Part shown: one piece after another, positions 23,401-34,562 of the stretch
Numbering within the stretch: position 1 is the stretch's first letter
How the letters are laid out: each line of letters opens with the position of its first letter
Origin: Mesodorylaimus sp. YZB2_4
Taxonomy: Eukaryota > Nematoda > Enoplea > Dorylaimida > Dorylaimidae
NCBI GenBank assembly: GCA_030248295.1
Contig: JASANH010001018.1
Location: 496,001-560,000, forward strand
DNA length: 64,000 nucleotides
Direction of reading: 5' to 3'
Made by a program: the position numbers and the translations under genes
Notes under the pieces: generated by a model
What the model was told of the DNA's origin: nothing
Databases searched by the model: none
What the model saw: the letters and a program-made list of their open reading frames with translations, nothing else

Positions 23401-23468
23401 AGAAACTTACATGCTTTGCAACCATGATCCAAGAGAGTCAAAATACAGAAAATTACCCAGAGTAGCAT
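15529..23468 (-). CDS. Receptor E: complete CTLD-mucin-TSP1-7TM adhesion-GPCR-like receptor
   Basis: Twelve exons are inferred: 23468-23411, 23311-22805, 22747-22619, 22219-17684, 17616-17459, 17405-17296, 17240-17132, 16981-16822, 16154-16088, 16034-15894, 15836-15668 and 15600-15529. They sum to 6216 nt, giving 2071 residues plus TGA. The start is the ATG of a leader (MLLWVIFCILTLLDHG) ending in phase 1. Next come one CTLD, a 43-residue stub/linker, a mucin-like exon of about 1512 residues, a TSP1 repeat, and a seven-helix domain with family-B/adhesion hallmarks: a TM3 motif LQYFF...LQSFEALHIYTVL, the ECL2 Cys-Trp of CWLN, and a TM7 stretch FTVVFGLN-like followed by YHIFANEK. The tail is 23 residues and basic. 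TM1 begins only about 14 residues after the last TSP1 cysteine, so no GAIN/GPS is present. E is the closest paralogue of D. The TM3-TM4 intron carries an insertion. Confidence 0.88.
16170..16775. mobile_element. Insertion of about 600 bp in receptor E TM3-TM4 intron
   Basis: The corresponding D intron is only 53 nt. In E its two halves are split by about 600 bp, flanked by a possible 7-bp duplication (atttctg on the minus strand). Near the ends are inverted similarities (gagtgacaccgcggatga and gagcgacaccacggatga). This suggests a non-autonomous DNA transposon inserted after the D/E duplication. Confidence 0.55.
17459..17616 (-). other. Receptor E TSP1 repeat exon
   Basis: This 158-nt exon (phase 1 to 0) encodes YCHMSEWGTFSTC, SSC, SRVRNRTC, VPCETNQC. 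It has the six-cysteine TSP1 spacing, but the second Trp of WxxW is replaced (WGTF). The next exon starts TM1 in phase 0. Confidence 0.85.
17684..22219 (-). other. Receptor E mucin-like stalk exon (about 1512 residues)
   Basis: A single 4536-nt open exon is rich in Ser, Thr, Pro and Ala, as in heavily O-glycosylated stalks. A short hydrophobic motif recurs with spacing of about 80-150 residues (LTLGPSLLKMNRS, ITLGPLLLKMNRS, LPTLSHSILETSLP). The end of the exon, SYPWMQDQGD, is shared with receptor D and lies directly before TSP1. Several long plus-strand ORFs opposite it are antisense shadows. Confidence 0.85.
22619..22747 (-). other. Receptor E reduced stub/linker exon
   Basis: This 129-nt, phase 1-1 exon begins GCQPSTISIGSTTTSS and continues Ser/Thr-rich. 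Only the first Cys of the family stub is kept. The donor (AAAG then GTCCAG) is weak, but its phase fits the mucin exon. Confidence 0.62.
22805..23311 (-). other. Receptor E CTLD exon
   Basis: This 507-nt, phase 1-1 exon encodes one CTLD with NYLYGNECYLL, NGQMATFF, VWLGAMATSGG, LSDYYWMDD, YCLLINLTDP and MCKYG. It has six cysteines; the YCW cysteine is Tyr here. The nearest relative is the D CTLD. Confidence 0.87.
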
Positions 23469-25399
23469 CGTTCGAGCGCCTCTGGTCGTTCGAGGCCCCT
23501 TCTACGACGTCTGCTAGCCAGTTCGCTTGGATATGAAAGAAAACTTTTCGATTTCTGCCCTACAGCTGTCAAGAACTTATGACGCACTTTTCTGATTTCC
23601 ATTGACTTGGAGTACCTAATTACATCAAGTTTTAGTATCTAGGCTACTATAAATTAACTTTTTGACAGCTGACGTCAGAGCATGCGTATAATTGACATTT
23701 TGTGCGAACTTGCCAGGTCCAAGACACAAACAGCAATTTTCAAATACAGAACAATGTAGGGCATTCGATTTAATAAAATTTGCTGTACGTCAAATATTTT
23801 TCTGCTTATCGACTTTACTGACACGAATAGCTGAGACATCCTAATCTGTGAGCGCCTGCTCTTTACAATCTCTCTCGTCAGCCCGTGGTCTGCCCTCGCA
23901 GCCGCACGTTTCGGCCATAAAGGAGGTTCTGACAGTCCTGGACCCAAATATTGCAAGATTACAATTCAGGCCAGGAATTCGATACCTGTTACCGCTCGAT
24001 ACCTGCAAACCTAATCAGTGACTCGACTCCGATCTCACTCTGGGTCTCGGGTCTGGCCCCGGCTTAACGTTAGGAGAGGCAGACAAGTTCTTTGAACCCG
24101 CGGAGCAGATAAGATATCCACACCTATTACAATGGTACTGTAAGGGGTGTATTGTTTACCCTACGTTAGGCCTACACCTATCCAATTCTTGGTCGTCAGC
24201 GATAGCATTCTCGAGGACAATCAACAACAGCAATGGAATCTAGTCTGATCATCCGAGAAATTCGGGAGCAACCAATAATATGTGATGACTAGCGATATCA
24301 GCAAGTTCCGTGCAAAGTGATCCGTTCTAGGGGTGTGTAAGGTGCTGCCTTCGATGTGTATGGGTCAGCCGTGCAGCTAGCTATGCCGGGTGCGGTTGAA
24401 GTAAACTAGGTGTGGTTACAGTGCAGTACTTTAGTCTGATGAAGACAGTGGGATATAGGCTGAACAATCTCCTGTGCTTTGACAAAATGGCTAATCGTTA
24501 TGAATATTTACTGACTAACTAATAAAGCGTGATATTCAGTCATAGTAGTACTGCATAATTAGATAGATGGCTGGATATATGCAGATACACCATGCACACA
24601 TACAGTACGCAAACCAAATATCTGATACGGCCTGCTTTGAGTAATGCAAGTTACTAGGTAAACATTTTGAGTCAGTGCTGGCTAAATATCACATATGGAC
24701 AGTACATTCAATTATTGTAAATGTTCGTTTACGGGCCTTGAAATAAAACCCTTTAAGCCATTAAACAAAGCATTGAAATAAGTTGTCCCCTGCCCACACA
24801 TATCACGTACCAAAGCTGGGATGAAGTGGTAATGTAGGACTATATTGTGGACATGACATTGATTGACTAACCCACCGGGGTCGGCAGCGGAAGGCGCCCC
24901 CCCCCACGCGGGCGCACAGGGGGGGGCCCCCCCCCCCAAAACCGCCCCCGCAAACCCTGATTATCGATTTGCATGAATACAAACCTGCTTTCGGGCCCAT
25001 TACTGACTTGTTTTGGTTTTCTCTTAGTCAGTCGAGAGCTGAGCAGCCCAGGTAACAGGTTATCTTTTTTTTTTGTTCCAGGTCTGTCCTGCTAGCGTGT
25101 AAGGTTGGCAGATGTAGGGTAATTTTATAGTAAGAAGAATAAGGTGGCTAAGCGGAGAACGACTTGTGGACTTGAAGAGAACCGATGGTGACCGCTGCTC
25201 CTTCGCTAAAGCGCATAGCATGCATCAGAGTGAAAAAAAATTCAAACAGTGAAAGGAACCTAAAATAAGTTTCCAGTGGAATAAGGAGCAAGTCAGTAAG
25301 TCAGCAAGTACTGCAAGTAAGCTCTGTGGGGGAATAAACGAACATTTACAGTGTACCAGGTGTCCATATCATCTCCTGACATCCAATGTATGTACTAGA
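23469..25399. other. Intergenic region between receptors E and D
   Basis: 1.9 kb with no supported gene, containing the low-quality poly-G/C stretch at 24885-24960. It presumably includes the E promoter immediately above 23468. Confidence 0.55.
24885..24960. other. Poly-G/C low-quality-looking segment in the intergenic region
   Basis: Runs of 8-11 C and G alternate abruptly within otherwise balanced DNA, as in the segment at 57236. It is probably an assembly or sequencing artefact. Confidence 0.5.
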
Positions 25400-26729
25400 T
25401 TACTTCGTCGAACGGGTAGCTGCGGCGACCTTGGGATGTTCTTTGATCTTTTTATGCAGATTCGACACGTGCTTACGTGCCTAAAGGAAGAGTAAACGAT
25501 AAACGACAACTGAATTTTTAGCTTTTTGAAATGGAGAGCCCCACTTTTTCATTGGCGAATATATGGTAGGTGCAGATGAGTATTCCCGTGACAATGTTGA
25601 GTCCGAAGACGACTGTGTAATATGACACACGTTGGTAGTAGACAGCGTTGCTGCCCATGAACCACGATGTGAACTGGGCTCCAAAGACCAAGCCCAAGCC
25701 AACTCGGGACACTCTAAATATGGTCTTGTGCATGTACGAACGATCACAGGATATAAAATACAATGTGTACCTGCACGATTTTGCGATGTCTGACTTCTTG
25801 CAAGCAGTTGCGTGTCCGGTGGCCTCCAACATGATGACAGTCGACCATCCTATCAGGAGAACAGGCACGAAACTCCCCAAGAATACTTTGTCCTCGATGT
25901 TCAACCAACAGCTGCAAAGAAGGGGTTTGACCGGGGAGTTTAACTTTTTTATGTTCGGCCTTACGAATATTCTGACAACAGTCGATCGAATGAAATCACT
26001 GTTGTCACTGCGGTTATCAGTGCGGGTCCCCCTAAAAGCGAGACAGAAATTACAAAGAGTGCAAGGAATGTAATTGTCCCTCACCCCAAGATATGACCGT
26101 GACAGGAGATATGCCCAGCCAGGCGCTGTTTCCCATGACCACGTTGGTCAGCACTGTGTAAATGTGAAGGGCTTCGAAAGACTGCAACGTGTGCGTGACA
26201 ATGAAGAAATATTGCAGACCAATAGCTGCGATTTTGCAAACCGTCTAAAAGTATAGATATGGAATCTGAGGTTTGCCTGAAGCTGGATTATTTCAATGCG
26301 TATCTCTTAGGGAAAATACTGTGTAACTTCGAAGGCTACAGTATGCATACGCAGCTATAGAATAGAACCTACACAGAAAATGTACGGTGCGCAAAGCACG
26401 AGGCCCCAACTGCGGTCTCAAGCAAACCAGCAAATAACCGCTGATGCTTACTTCACTGAACTTTCCATCATCTCGCTCGGCAAAGATCAAAATCAGCAGG
26501 TGGGCGCAGAATAAACTGACATCCTCGTTCAAGTGAATTATATCCAAGTAATTTTTCGACCTCAAGAAACATAATGAAGCGCAGAAAGAAAATGAGTTTT
26601 AATTAGCCAAGTTACCTACCTCAGGCAGAAAAAAGCCACAATGGAGACCCCTAATGCGGCAAGAATCCATACGCATCCAATGTTCATAATATATCGGACA
26701 ATGACTTCATTTGTGCTGCTCATGGGACT
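25400..26729 (-). other. Receptor D seven-helix domain and tail (7 exons)
   Basis: The TM exons are 26729-26620, 26560-26452, 26244-26085, 26031-25965, 25911-25771 and 25713-25545, and the tail is 25480-25400. All introns are about 50-200 nt. Both exons and introns are nearly identical in sequence to receptor E from TM3 to TM7. The donor after TM7 (AAA then GTGGGG) is weaker than the GTAGGT of E. Confidence 0.87.
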
Positions 26730-29700
26730 CTAAAAATTTAACTTGTGTTTTGTCTGACATTTGCCTAGGTGTCCTTCCTTACGCATTGCTTCGTCTGGCA
26801 CGGGACTGTGTTATAGTAGGTGTCTCCCGTAAGGCTGCCGTTGTTCAGGTAGAAGCATGTTCGGTTGCGGACTCTGGATGGCGCTTCACAGCTAGAAGCA
26901 CATGCACTGTATGACCCCCACTCGGTCATATGGCAGTACTCTGAAACACGAATGAAACCGTAAGATTTTTGCGCTTCACAGCGGGGGAACTGTTTACTCT
27001 ACCTGGTGCGAAGTCGCCTTGATCCTGTATCCATGGGTACGATGTAGCAGCTAGACTATTGGGTTTAGAAAATGGTCGTGCCGAGCCTCCAGAGGATACA
27101 GATGGTATAAGAGTTGTAAGTTTTGCTGGCTGCTCTGAACTTTTGGGAACGATAGCAGGGTTATCGGGTGGACGGAAGGATGATGGTGGGTTAGTCGAGG
27201 GTGACTGTGACGCGGAATCAGAGAACTCTGTAATAGTTGGACCTGGCGCTGCTGCACTTTCAGCTGTTACATTTGGGACAAAAGACACTGGCGCTTTGGT
27301 GGCAATTGTAACAGGATTTCGACGCTTGACAGTACCCGCTTGGGTATCTTTTACTGTCGGGCTGCCATGATTACCAGCAGCACTCGTCATGAAAGAATTG
27401 AGAGAATCTTGACTATCCGCTGTTTTAGGCGTTTCAGCATGCACAACCAACGTAGTGGTAGGCACTCTGGAAAGGACCGACCATGCTGTGTGGTTTTTTC
27501 GCCTGTTTAGGAGTGGTGGAGATTTTGGCGCAGCCGTGACTGATGAGAAAAGAGCTATCCCTGAACCTAGCACTGTCCAGCCAGTAGACATGCCGTCTGT
27601 CCCTACCGGTTTGATAATAAGAGCGTTCTCACCAGCGTTTGGGGCAAATGGAGGTAGAGAAGCCTTTTGCACAGTTCCCGCCGCGGATCCTGTTCCTGAG
27701 GTTGTCTTGATTGGTTGTTTTACCCTGCTGCCCTGCTCAGCCGCTGGTGCCTCGGTAGACGTCAAAGCATCCTGCTCAATTGCTCCTGCTGCCTTTGTGG
27801 GTCTTTTTTGCAATTCAGCATTACCGCTGTCGATAAGGTTTGGCTCCCAGCCAGAAGAAAGAGGACTCAGCGTGCTTCCACGTACTTCACGGTTTGTGTC
27901 GACTGTCTCATGTGTAGGTGGTGGCTCAAATAAGGGGTGAGTATCCTTAGCCTCTGCGGTAGGGAATAACGGCTCATCAGCTTGCGGCGTAGTATCATCA
28001 ATTTCTGGTTTCACTGACTGTTCGCTGATTTCGAATGCTTGTCCAACGGCATCCTCGTCTTGGGGCGAGCTCGGACTCATTTGTGTCGTGAATACTGCTT
28101 TGATGCTCGTACTAGGCATGATCGCGCGTGGCGGACTCATTTTCGGCAAGGAGGATAGAGTGAATACTGTTTTTGGAATAACAAATGCTGATGGGTGCTG
28201 AGGTTGGGATGTGGTCTGTTCCTGAGCAATGGCCCCTGTATTTATTTGTGTATATGACTGCGAAGCTTGAGTGGTTGCGTCCAAGCGACTCATTTTTGTC
28301 AATGGTGGACTTTGAGTGGGAACCGTTTTTGGCACTGTAGGTCGCAGGTCCACTACGGGGGTCAGTTCAGTCGGTGATACCGCCAAGTCATGTATTGGGG
28401 TGGGATATGATAGTGAAACCTGCGTGCTTCGAGGCGAAGGACTCATTTCTGGCAACGAGGGACCCAGAGTAAGGATCCTCCTTGGTAGATCCGCTGTAGT
28501 CTCTGGCTGGTTTGCTGAGGGAGTAGTGAACGGAAACTCCTCTGTGAGGAGGAATTCCGTGTCCACGGACTGCAAATGAGAAGGAGTCATTTTCGGCAAG
28601 GACTGCTCTGGCGTAAGCATAAAGGTCGGTGATGGTGGGTGAGTTGCTTCCATTAGTTTAGACGACGAGGAAGAGATGGCCTCGCCCTCGCTTAGCGAGG
28701 TGGTGGTGGACTGAGTGTGAGTATGAATGACGCTGTGGAAATCAGTAGCAATTACAGAGGTTTGAGAAATTGTTTCCGCAGTCGAGGATGATAATTCTAC
28801 AGCGATTGGAGTCAAATGGGACGTTCCGCTTGATTGATTCGTGATCTGCGTAGGAGTCAGCCGCATTGTTGACGTAGTTGCATCTCTTGTGGTGGGTGGT
28901 GGCATGGAGGGTGTTTGACTTGCAGTTGTTTGCTCGTTGGTCCCTGCTACTGTGTCTTTCTTTAATGGTGCTGATGTGTCACTCTGAAGGAGCGGTGCTG
29001 TTTCTGTGAGTCCCTGACTAGTAGTTTGGAAATCAAGATCTGTTTTGGAAATAATTGACGCATTAGAACTTGCCATATGCGTTGTCTCAATCCCTTTGGG
29101 CGCTGTCGTTGCCCCTTCATTCTTTACAATAATGATAGATTCAGTGCTAGTGTTTTCTATGGTAGATGTTGTGGATTCTTTCCTTGACTTTGTCGTTGTC
29201 ATAAACGGCGATGTGATCGTACTTGACTCAACCGAGGGCCATGTTGTCAAACTTCCCAACGGAATCGATGGCGTTGACTTAGGAGAAAGCTGAAGAAGTG
29301 CATTGGTACTGGTTTTTTGAGTCGTGATATTAATTCTAACTGTGCTAAGTACAGCTAGAATGAGGCTGTGTGCTGTGCTGCGCGGAGAAGATGGTATCGT
29401 GAAATTTCCAGTAGACGATGAACCAGATGTATGAGGCAGCACAACCGAAGTGCTACTATGGTCTGGCGTGACAGTGTAACTTGAGTATATACCAATTGTA
29501 GTGTGATAGAGAGTAGAGCTTAAAGTTACGTTGTCTTTGATGGTTAAGCTTGTCGGGCTTTGACTGGTCCCTGTCACAGTGCTGACACTACCTGGGAGTG
29601 TAGTGCTGGAAATACTTTTAGGGGATGTCATTCCGCTTGATGCGGAAAGACTTGATGAATGAATGGATGAGCTCACTGTACCCAGGCCTAGAATGGCGCT

Positions 29701-32700
29701 TACTGTCAGTGCAGGAGTGACAGCACTGGTGGTAAGCTTTGCTGTTGTTAATGATCGTGTCGTGCTCCCTGTTTTTACTGTCTCGTAAAACGATGAAGAG
29801 TAACTCAGCGAATTTGCATTGGTTGTTGTCTCTTGTGAATTCGTTTTTATTTGTGCGGCCGTTACTGAGGATTTTTGAGTTGTTGGTGCCGTATTAGTTG
29901 CCATTTTGCCAGTAGTTCCCAATTTTGCTTCTGACACTGTAACTCCAGAAGGTACAACACTTGAGATGTGAATAGTGGGTGCTGGTTTTGATGACGCACT
30001 AGTCAGTGACATCGCCGTGTGTGTTTTCATGGAGTTTTCCAAGCCGACTAATGCTGTGACCATGCCAAAGGCTGCATCATTTGAAACAGTCACAGGGGCG
30101 ATGGGCAGAGTCTGGTCTACTGCTACTTGTAAGTCCAAGTTGGAAGAAATGTCAGGCGATGGGGCGCACTCGTCTGAAGGCTTACCGGGAGGGTTGGGAT
30201 GGATTGGTGCAGAAGGATTCGCAGGTTTTGGAGGCTGTACGGGATTTGGGGGAGCTTTTTGAGGGACTGTGCGCGTGTTTGCTGCTTTGGTTTTAGTATT
30301 ATACTCGTCGTCAGTTGACAGCGCTGCGGTCACTGGTGCCAATGTTGTTGTATTGGTGGGAATTACTGCAACTGGTGCAATTTTGACAGTTGTCTTGTCG
30401 GTGAAGCCAGTTCCGGTGGTTGTCAGCCTGATTGCCAAAGTGCTTGCGTTAGACTGCAATGGTGTTTCGTTTTGTGTCGCTGCTGCTGTAGGGGGCGCTG
30501 CTGTGATCAGAGTCGACACGGATGTGCTGAAAGAAGGTATCCCAAGTGTTGAAGTAGCGTCAGCGATCTTAGAAGTGGCTATAGACGTCGGGTATGAAAA
30601 GCTCGTAGTCTTGCTCGGCGAAGTCACGACAGACGTTGTAGAAGGCGATGAGATAAAAGTGGCTATGGCTGTGGTTAAAGAGACTGAGGAATTCGCTGCC
30701 GTACTTGTATATGTAGGGATGCTCTGGACCAAAGTGAGATTAGTGCTGCCGTAAACGAGTGTCGTGCTGACCAGGGAAGATACATTGATTGGGGGCGGCG
30801 TTGTTGAGTATGTTGAATCTGATTGGGACGATGGGGATGACGTATGCATTGGTAAACGAGTAGTGGGGGCCGTAATTGTTGACGATTTTGAAATTGTGCC
30901 GGTCGTGCTTGCGCTTGTTCCAACTGCACCTGACGACACAAGCGCTGAAAAACCTAAACCAATGTTCCAGCTGAGGGCTGTGATCTGAGATTTATAGGAA
31001 ATTTCTGTACTCGAAGTAGTAGCGGAGCTAGCTGTGATTTTCGTGCTTGCCGTTGTCGTCGTTGTTGAGACTTTCGTAGTCTTATTCGGTACTAAGGTAA
31101 GTTTTGATGACGTGCTGCCTTTAGGTCCAGTGGGAATTTGAGTTGTAGTTCCCACTGATAGGAGCAAAGGTGATGGCGACAAAGTTGATGATCCTAAGAG
31201 AAACCTCGGGTGCTGTGATCATGGCGTAATGCGCATCAAGGCACAACAGGCAGGCGTTCAGACAGAATGCACTCATGCGGAGGTCAAAAATTTTGGCCTC
31301 CTTTTTTCGCCGTCGCCGGGGTCTCATGATGACGTAAAAATGTTTCGTAAAAACAAAAAATTCGATTTACCTGTCGCAGTAGCTGTGAAAATAATTACTG
31401 TGAGTAAATGCTAGCTTAAAAAAGCCCTACCTAAAAGACGAAATACACTCTCTGTAGAATCGATGACGAAATCTTGGAAAAGAATATGCTATTCAGATTC
31501 AGCACCCGCGTTTTACATGATGTAGCCAAAGCTCCGTACCTCTAGTACCTATGCACATAAAGTCGAAATTCTTTATTGCGAAGAAGGACCATTGGGGAAT
31601 GAAAATTTGGACTTCCTAAATGATTGAGATGGTAGTCCAAAATTTTGGCTTCCCCTATAATGCGTGGGTGCTTGATCTAGATATTATACCATTTTTCCAA
31701 TATTGCGACATCGACTCTAGAGTGCACTACGTCTTTAAGCCCGTCGTTGGACTCTACCCGCAAATATACTGTATGGCTAGACTACATGTCAGCAGCCTCT
31801 GTCGCTGAGAATTAGGGCTAGAAACTTATCTACACGCGGGCATCTTGGCATGCGGAATAGTTTGCTCGCGGAGCATGTTCATTTTATCAGGGTAGCTTAG
31901 CCCCAGTCATTTGCGGATACAGCGACGACAGACATATCTCCACATAACCGTTTCCTGGCCCTAGTTTCTTACAGCATTGTCAACGGGTAAGTTTTAAGGA
32001 AAAGCTTGCGTACGGGTAACAAATTGAGAGGAAAGGAAGCTAGGACACAAGTACGGACGCGCCGAGCCTACCTAGCGTACTCATCCTGTATGTACAAGTG
32101 CCCAGCAAAAATATAAAAGATTGCTGCGAAACAAAACACCGCTCCAAATTCAGTCGAAGTCTCCTACGGGAAGACAAAATAATGGGACCGCCCGACTACT
32201 GTTTATTAACCATTTTATCAGGGGATGCGAGCTAACCGATGCTCAGGTCTAGTGTGAGGCGACCCGACGAACACGTGGAATCATTATCATTATTGGAAAA
32301 TGCTGTAACACCGAAAATCTCACAATCAGCTCAAATAAAGATCTCATTTTCGCTATGCAGTTTGAACCTCCTAGAGATAACTACAGTCGAGTCCACTTAT
32401 AGTCACATTGGATAATGTCCACTCCACTCCAGGTCACACGCACTCCACTTATTATCACAGATTTTCAAAGTCCCGAATCTTTCCTCAATACTTTGTGTGT
32501 ATTTTGATTTCGCTTATTATCACGCTGAATTCGGCTTAGAACGCTTATTGTCTCATAAATTTCTTGGCTAAGCGGAATGAGTATGAAAAAAGCCTCGCAT
32601 TTACACTCTTGGAAGTCCGAAAAAGCGCAAAATCGTCAAAAAGTAAAATTTCCCGCCAGAAAACGCGTATGGCAGTTTCATGCTTCAGGTTTGATTTGAC

Positions 32701-34562
32701 TGATCATCATAGTTTGGATTTGTTTGATTATGAAAACTGTCTAAAAAAGTATTGCGTCTTTCAATAAGTTAGGAATACTCGAAAATGGACCGAATTTGCG
32801 ATAAAACTCATATTGTCACATCTCCTTTCCGTCTGGAGCTGTTGACATTAAGCGGCCCCGACTGTGCTAAGCTTGTACGTTTACCTTACCCAGTCGAAAA
32901 TTTTTGCCTTATTTTAAGATACTGTAAGTCAGTCTCAGAAGGGAATAGCGATTTGCGCCATAGAACCTACATAACTACCCAAAGTCTAACATGGACCCGT
33001 TGCTACAGTATATGACTTGAAATCAGCAACTGCTAGGCGACCTTAAGTGGTTCCTAGCCTGTTGTCTACCCTACTAGTCCCATAGAATGCTTCCACGGCC
33101 CAGAGGCAAAATGAGACAGCGACAAAGTCTGCAGCTAATGACTAGATTCTAGCTCAAGCTTGATTCTATCAAGCTGTTAGCACACATGATCAATAAGCAT
33201 ACCAGCATCTCCCGCTTGATTTTCTGGAAGCATGATTTCGCCCTGACAGGCAATAAAAGCTTGTCGCAAAACTGCGAAAACGTTTTTTATGGTCTACTGA
33301 CCAGAGAGGTCCTGTCGGAATAAAGCGAGGAAAAAAGTTTCGAGTATTGGGTCAAGCATATGGCGCGCTACCATTTCCAAGATCGAGGTGCCCAGCTAGA
33401 CTAGTTTTGTATCGCATGGCCGGCCCTTGGTGAGTCGCTAACACAGGCCTTTTTTGAGTCCTGGCGGCGTCTCACCTAGAGAGACTTGTCAGGTACCAGA
33501 ATCTAGCAAGCGCCGAACACTTCCAGGTGATTATTTAACGCCTCTGCACAGTTGTCTTGTGTACCGGGCATCAGACTGCCTCGAGCTTAGGTGTACAATT
33601 TCATTAAGATCCATTGAAAGTGTACTGTGAACGATGTTACAGTAGCTTACGCGGGCTTATGTAGCTTACAGTACCTAGCTTATGATAGCAGCTAAAGTTG
33701 ATTCAAGCACCATACCTGTCGTGGTGGCCGTTGTCTTCCCTGTGCAACCTGAAGTAGACACTTTGTGAGCGTGTGGAAGAGTGCTACAGAAATGAAACCC
33801 TACTCACCTATTTCGCACATGGCATAAGCGCCGCTTCCACCATCACATCGCATTCTGTAAAATGTGATAGGATTCGTGAGATTAATAAGAAGACAGTCAG
33901 GCGGACCGGAAGTGTCAAAGACGGATACGGCAGTTGACAAATTTGACACTTGCATCATCCTCGTCATTTTATCGCCCATATAATCATAATCTGACAGTAC
34001 TTGACCGCTGGTTCCCGCCATCGCTCCCAGCCAGACCATTCCCATGGGTGCAACAGAATACGGGTATCCATTAGCAACCAGTCCGTTTTGAGACAGTGCT
34101 GCCAATGCTTTTGAAACATTTATGTAATCAAAGGGGCTAGAAAACGTTGCGATGCGGCCATATGTGGCATCGGGAAAGAATGATCTGGCCTTTTGTTCAC
34201 ATTCGTCATAGTTTCGAAACCAATCGGACTCTTTGGGGATCACGAAATAACACTTGTCGCCGTAAAGGTAATTGGGGCCGTTTAGGAGCTTGGATGGACA
34301 CCAAGCAGCCACATTGCCTAAGTGTGGATGAATCAAATGTAGCATCACGAGCGATTGCTTCTTTATCATGCCCCCAAGACTAGACAAGATGGAGTCACCT
34401 GTGGATTCTTCACTCATCTTTTGGGTGTGGCAGAATCTACCCTGGATAAATTACCATAATCCAAAGAAAAAATCACAACTTACAAGCATGACAGTAGTAA
34501 CGTAAGATGGATGGTATGGTAAGGTAGATGGCTATCGCAACTGCACGATTTTGCAGTAACAT
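25400..34562 (-). CDS. Receptor D: complete CTLD-mucin-TSP1-7TM adhesion-GPCR-like receptor
   Basis: Inferred exons are about 34562-34485, 34317-33808, 33748-33716, 31193-27003, 26940-26783, 26729-26620, 26560-26452, 26244-26085, 26031-25965, 25911-25771, 25713-25545 and 25480-25400 (TAA). The leader starts MLLQNRAVAIAIYLTIPS; I could not settle the exact donor base of exon 1. One CTLD is followed by a 33-nt microexon (GCTGKTTATTT), which is all that remains of the Cys stub, then a mucin-like exon of about 1397 residues ending in SYPWIQDQGD, a TSP1 repeat, and a seven-helix domain nearly identical to that of receptor E, introns included. The tail is 26 residues and Lys/Arg-rich. The whole is a type I-like multidomain receptor of about 1935 residues, predicted at the plasma membrane. 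No GPS motif is visible. D and E look like a recent tandem duplication whose stalks have diverged. Confidence 0.87.
26783..26940 (-). other. Receptor D TSP1 repeat exon
   Basis: This 158-nt exon encodes YCHMTEWGSYSAC, SSC, SRVRNRTC, VPCQTKQC. It is near-identical in layout to the E copy, and TM1 follows about 14 residues after the last Cys. Confidence 0.85.
27003..31193 (-). other. Receptor D mucin-like stalk exon (about 1397 residues)
   Basis: One 4191-nt open exon of Ser/Thr/Pro/Ala-rich sequence. It repeats the hydrophobic motif seen in E (LTLGPSLPEMSPS, FTLSSLPKMSPP, MLTPEQSLPKMTPS). A basic segment TVKRRNPV near the end matches TVNKRRPA in E, and the exon ends SYPWIQDQGD before TSP1. 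Confidence 0.85.
31194..33715. other. Receptor D large intron (2.5 kb)
   Basis: Between the stub microexon and the mucin exon. Short degenerate repeats of cttattatcac type occur at about 32395-32560. No coding sequence is supported. Confidence 0.55.
33716..33748 (-). other. Receptor D 33-nt stub microexon
   Basis: CTTCAG and GTATGG bracket 33 nt, phase 1-1, encoding GCTGKTTATTT. It keeps the GC start of the family stub and a Thr run but none of the other cysteines. It is inferred from splice signals and phase. Confidence 0.55.
33808..34317 (-). other. Receptor D CTLD exon
   Basis: This 510-nt, phase 1-1 exon encodes NYLYGDKCYFVIP, YGRIATF, VWLGAMAGTSG, LSDYDYMGDK, CLLINLTNPITFY and MCEIG. 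It has six cysteines; the usual CWM is DYM. It is similar to the E CTLD. Confidence 0.87.
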
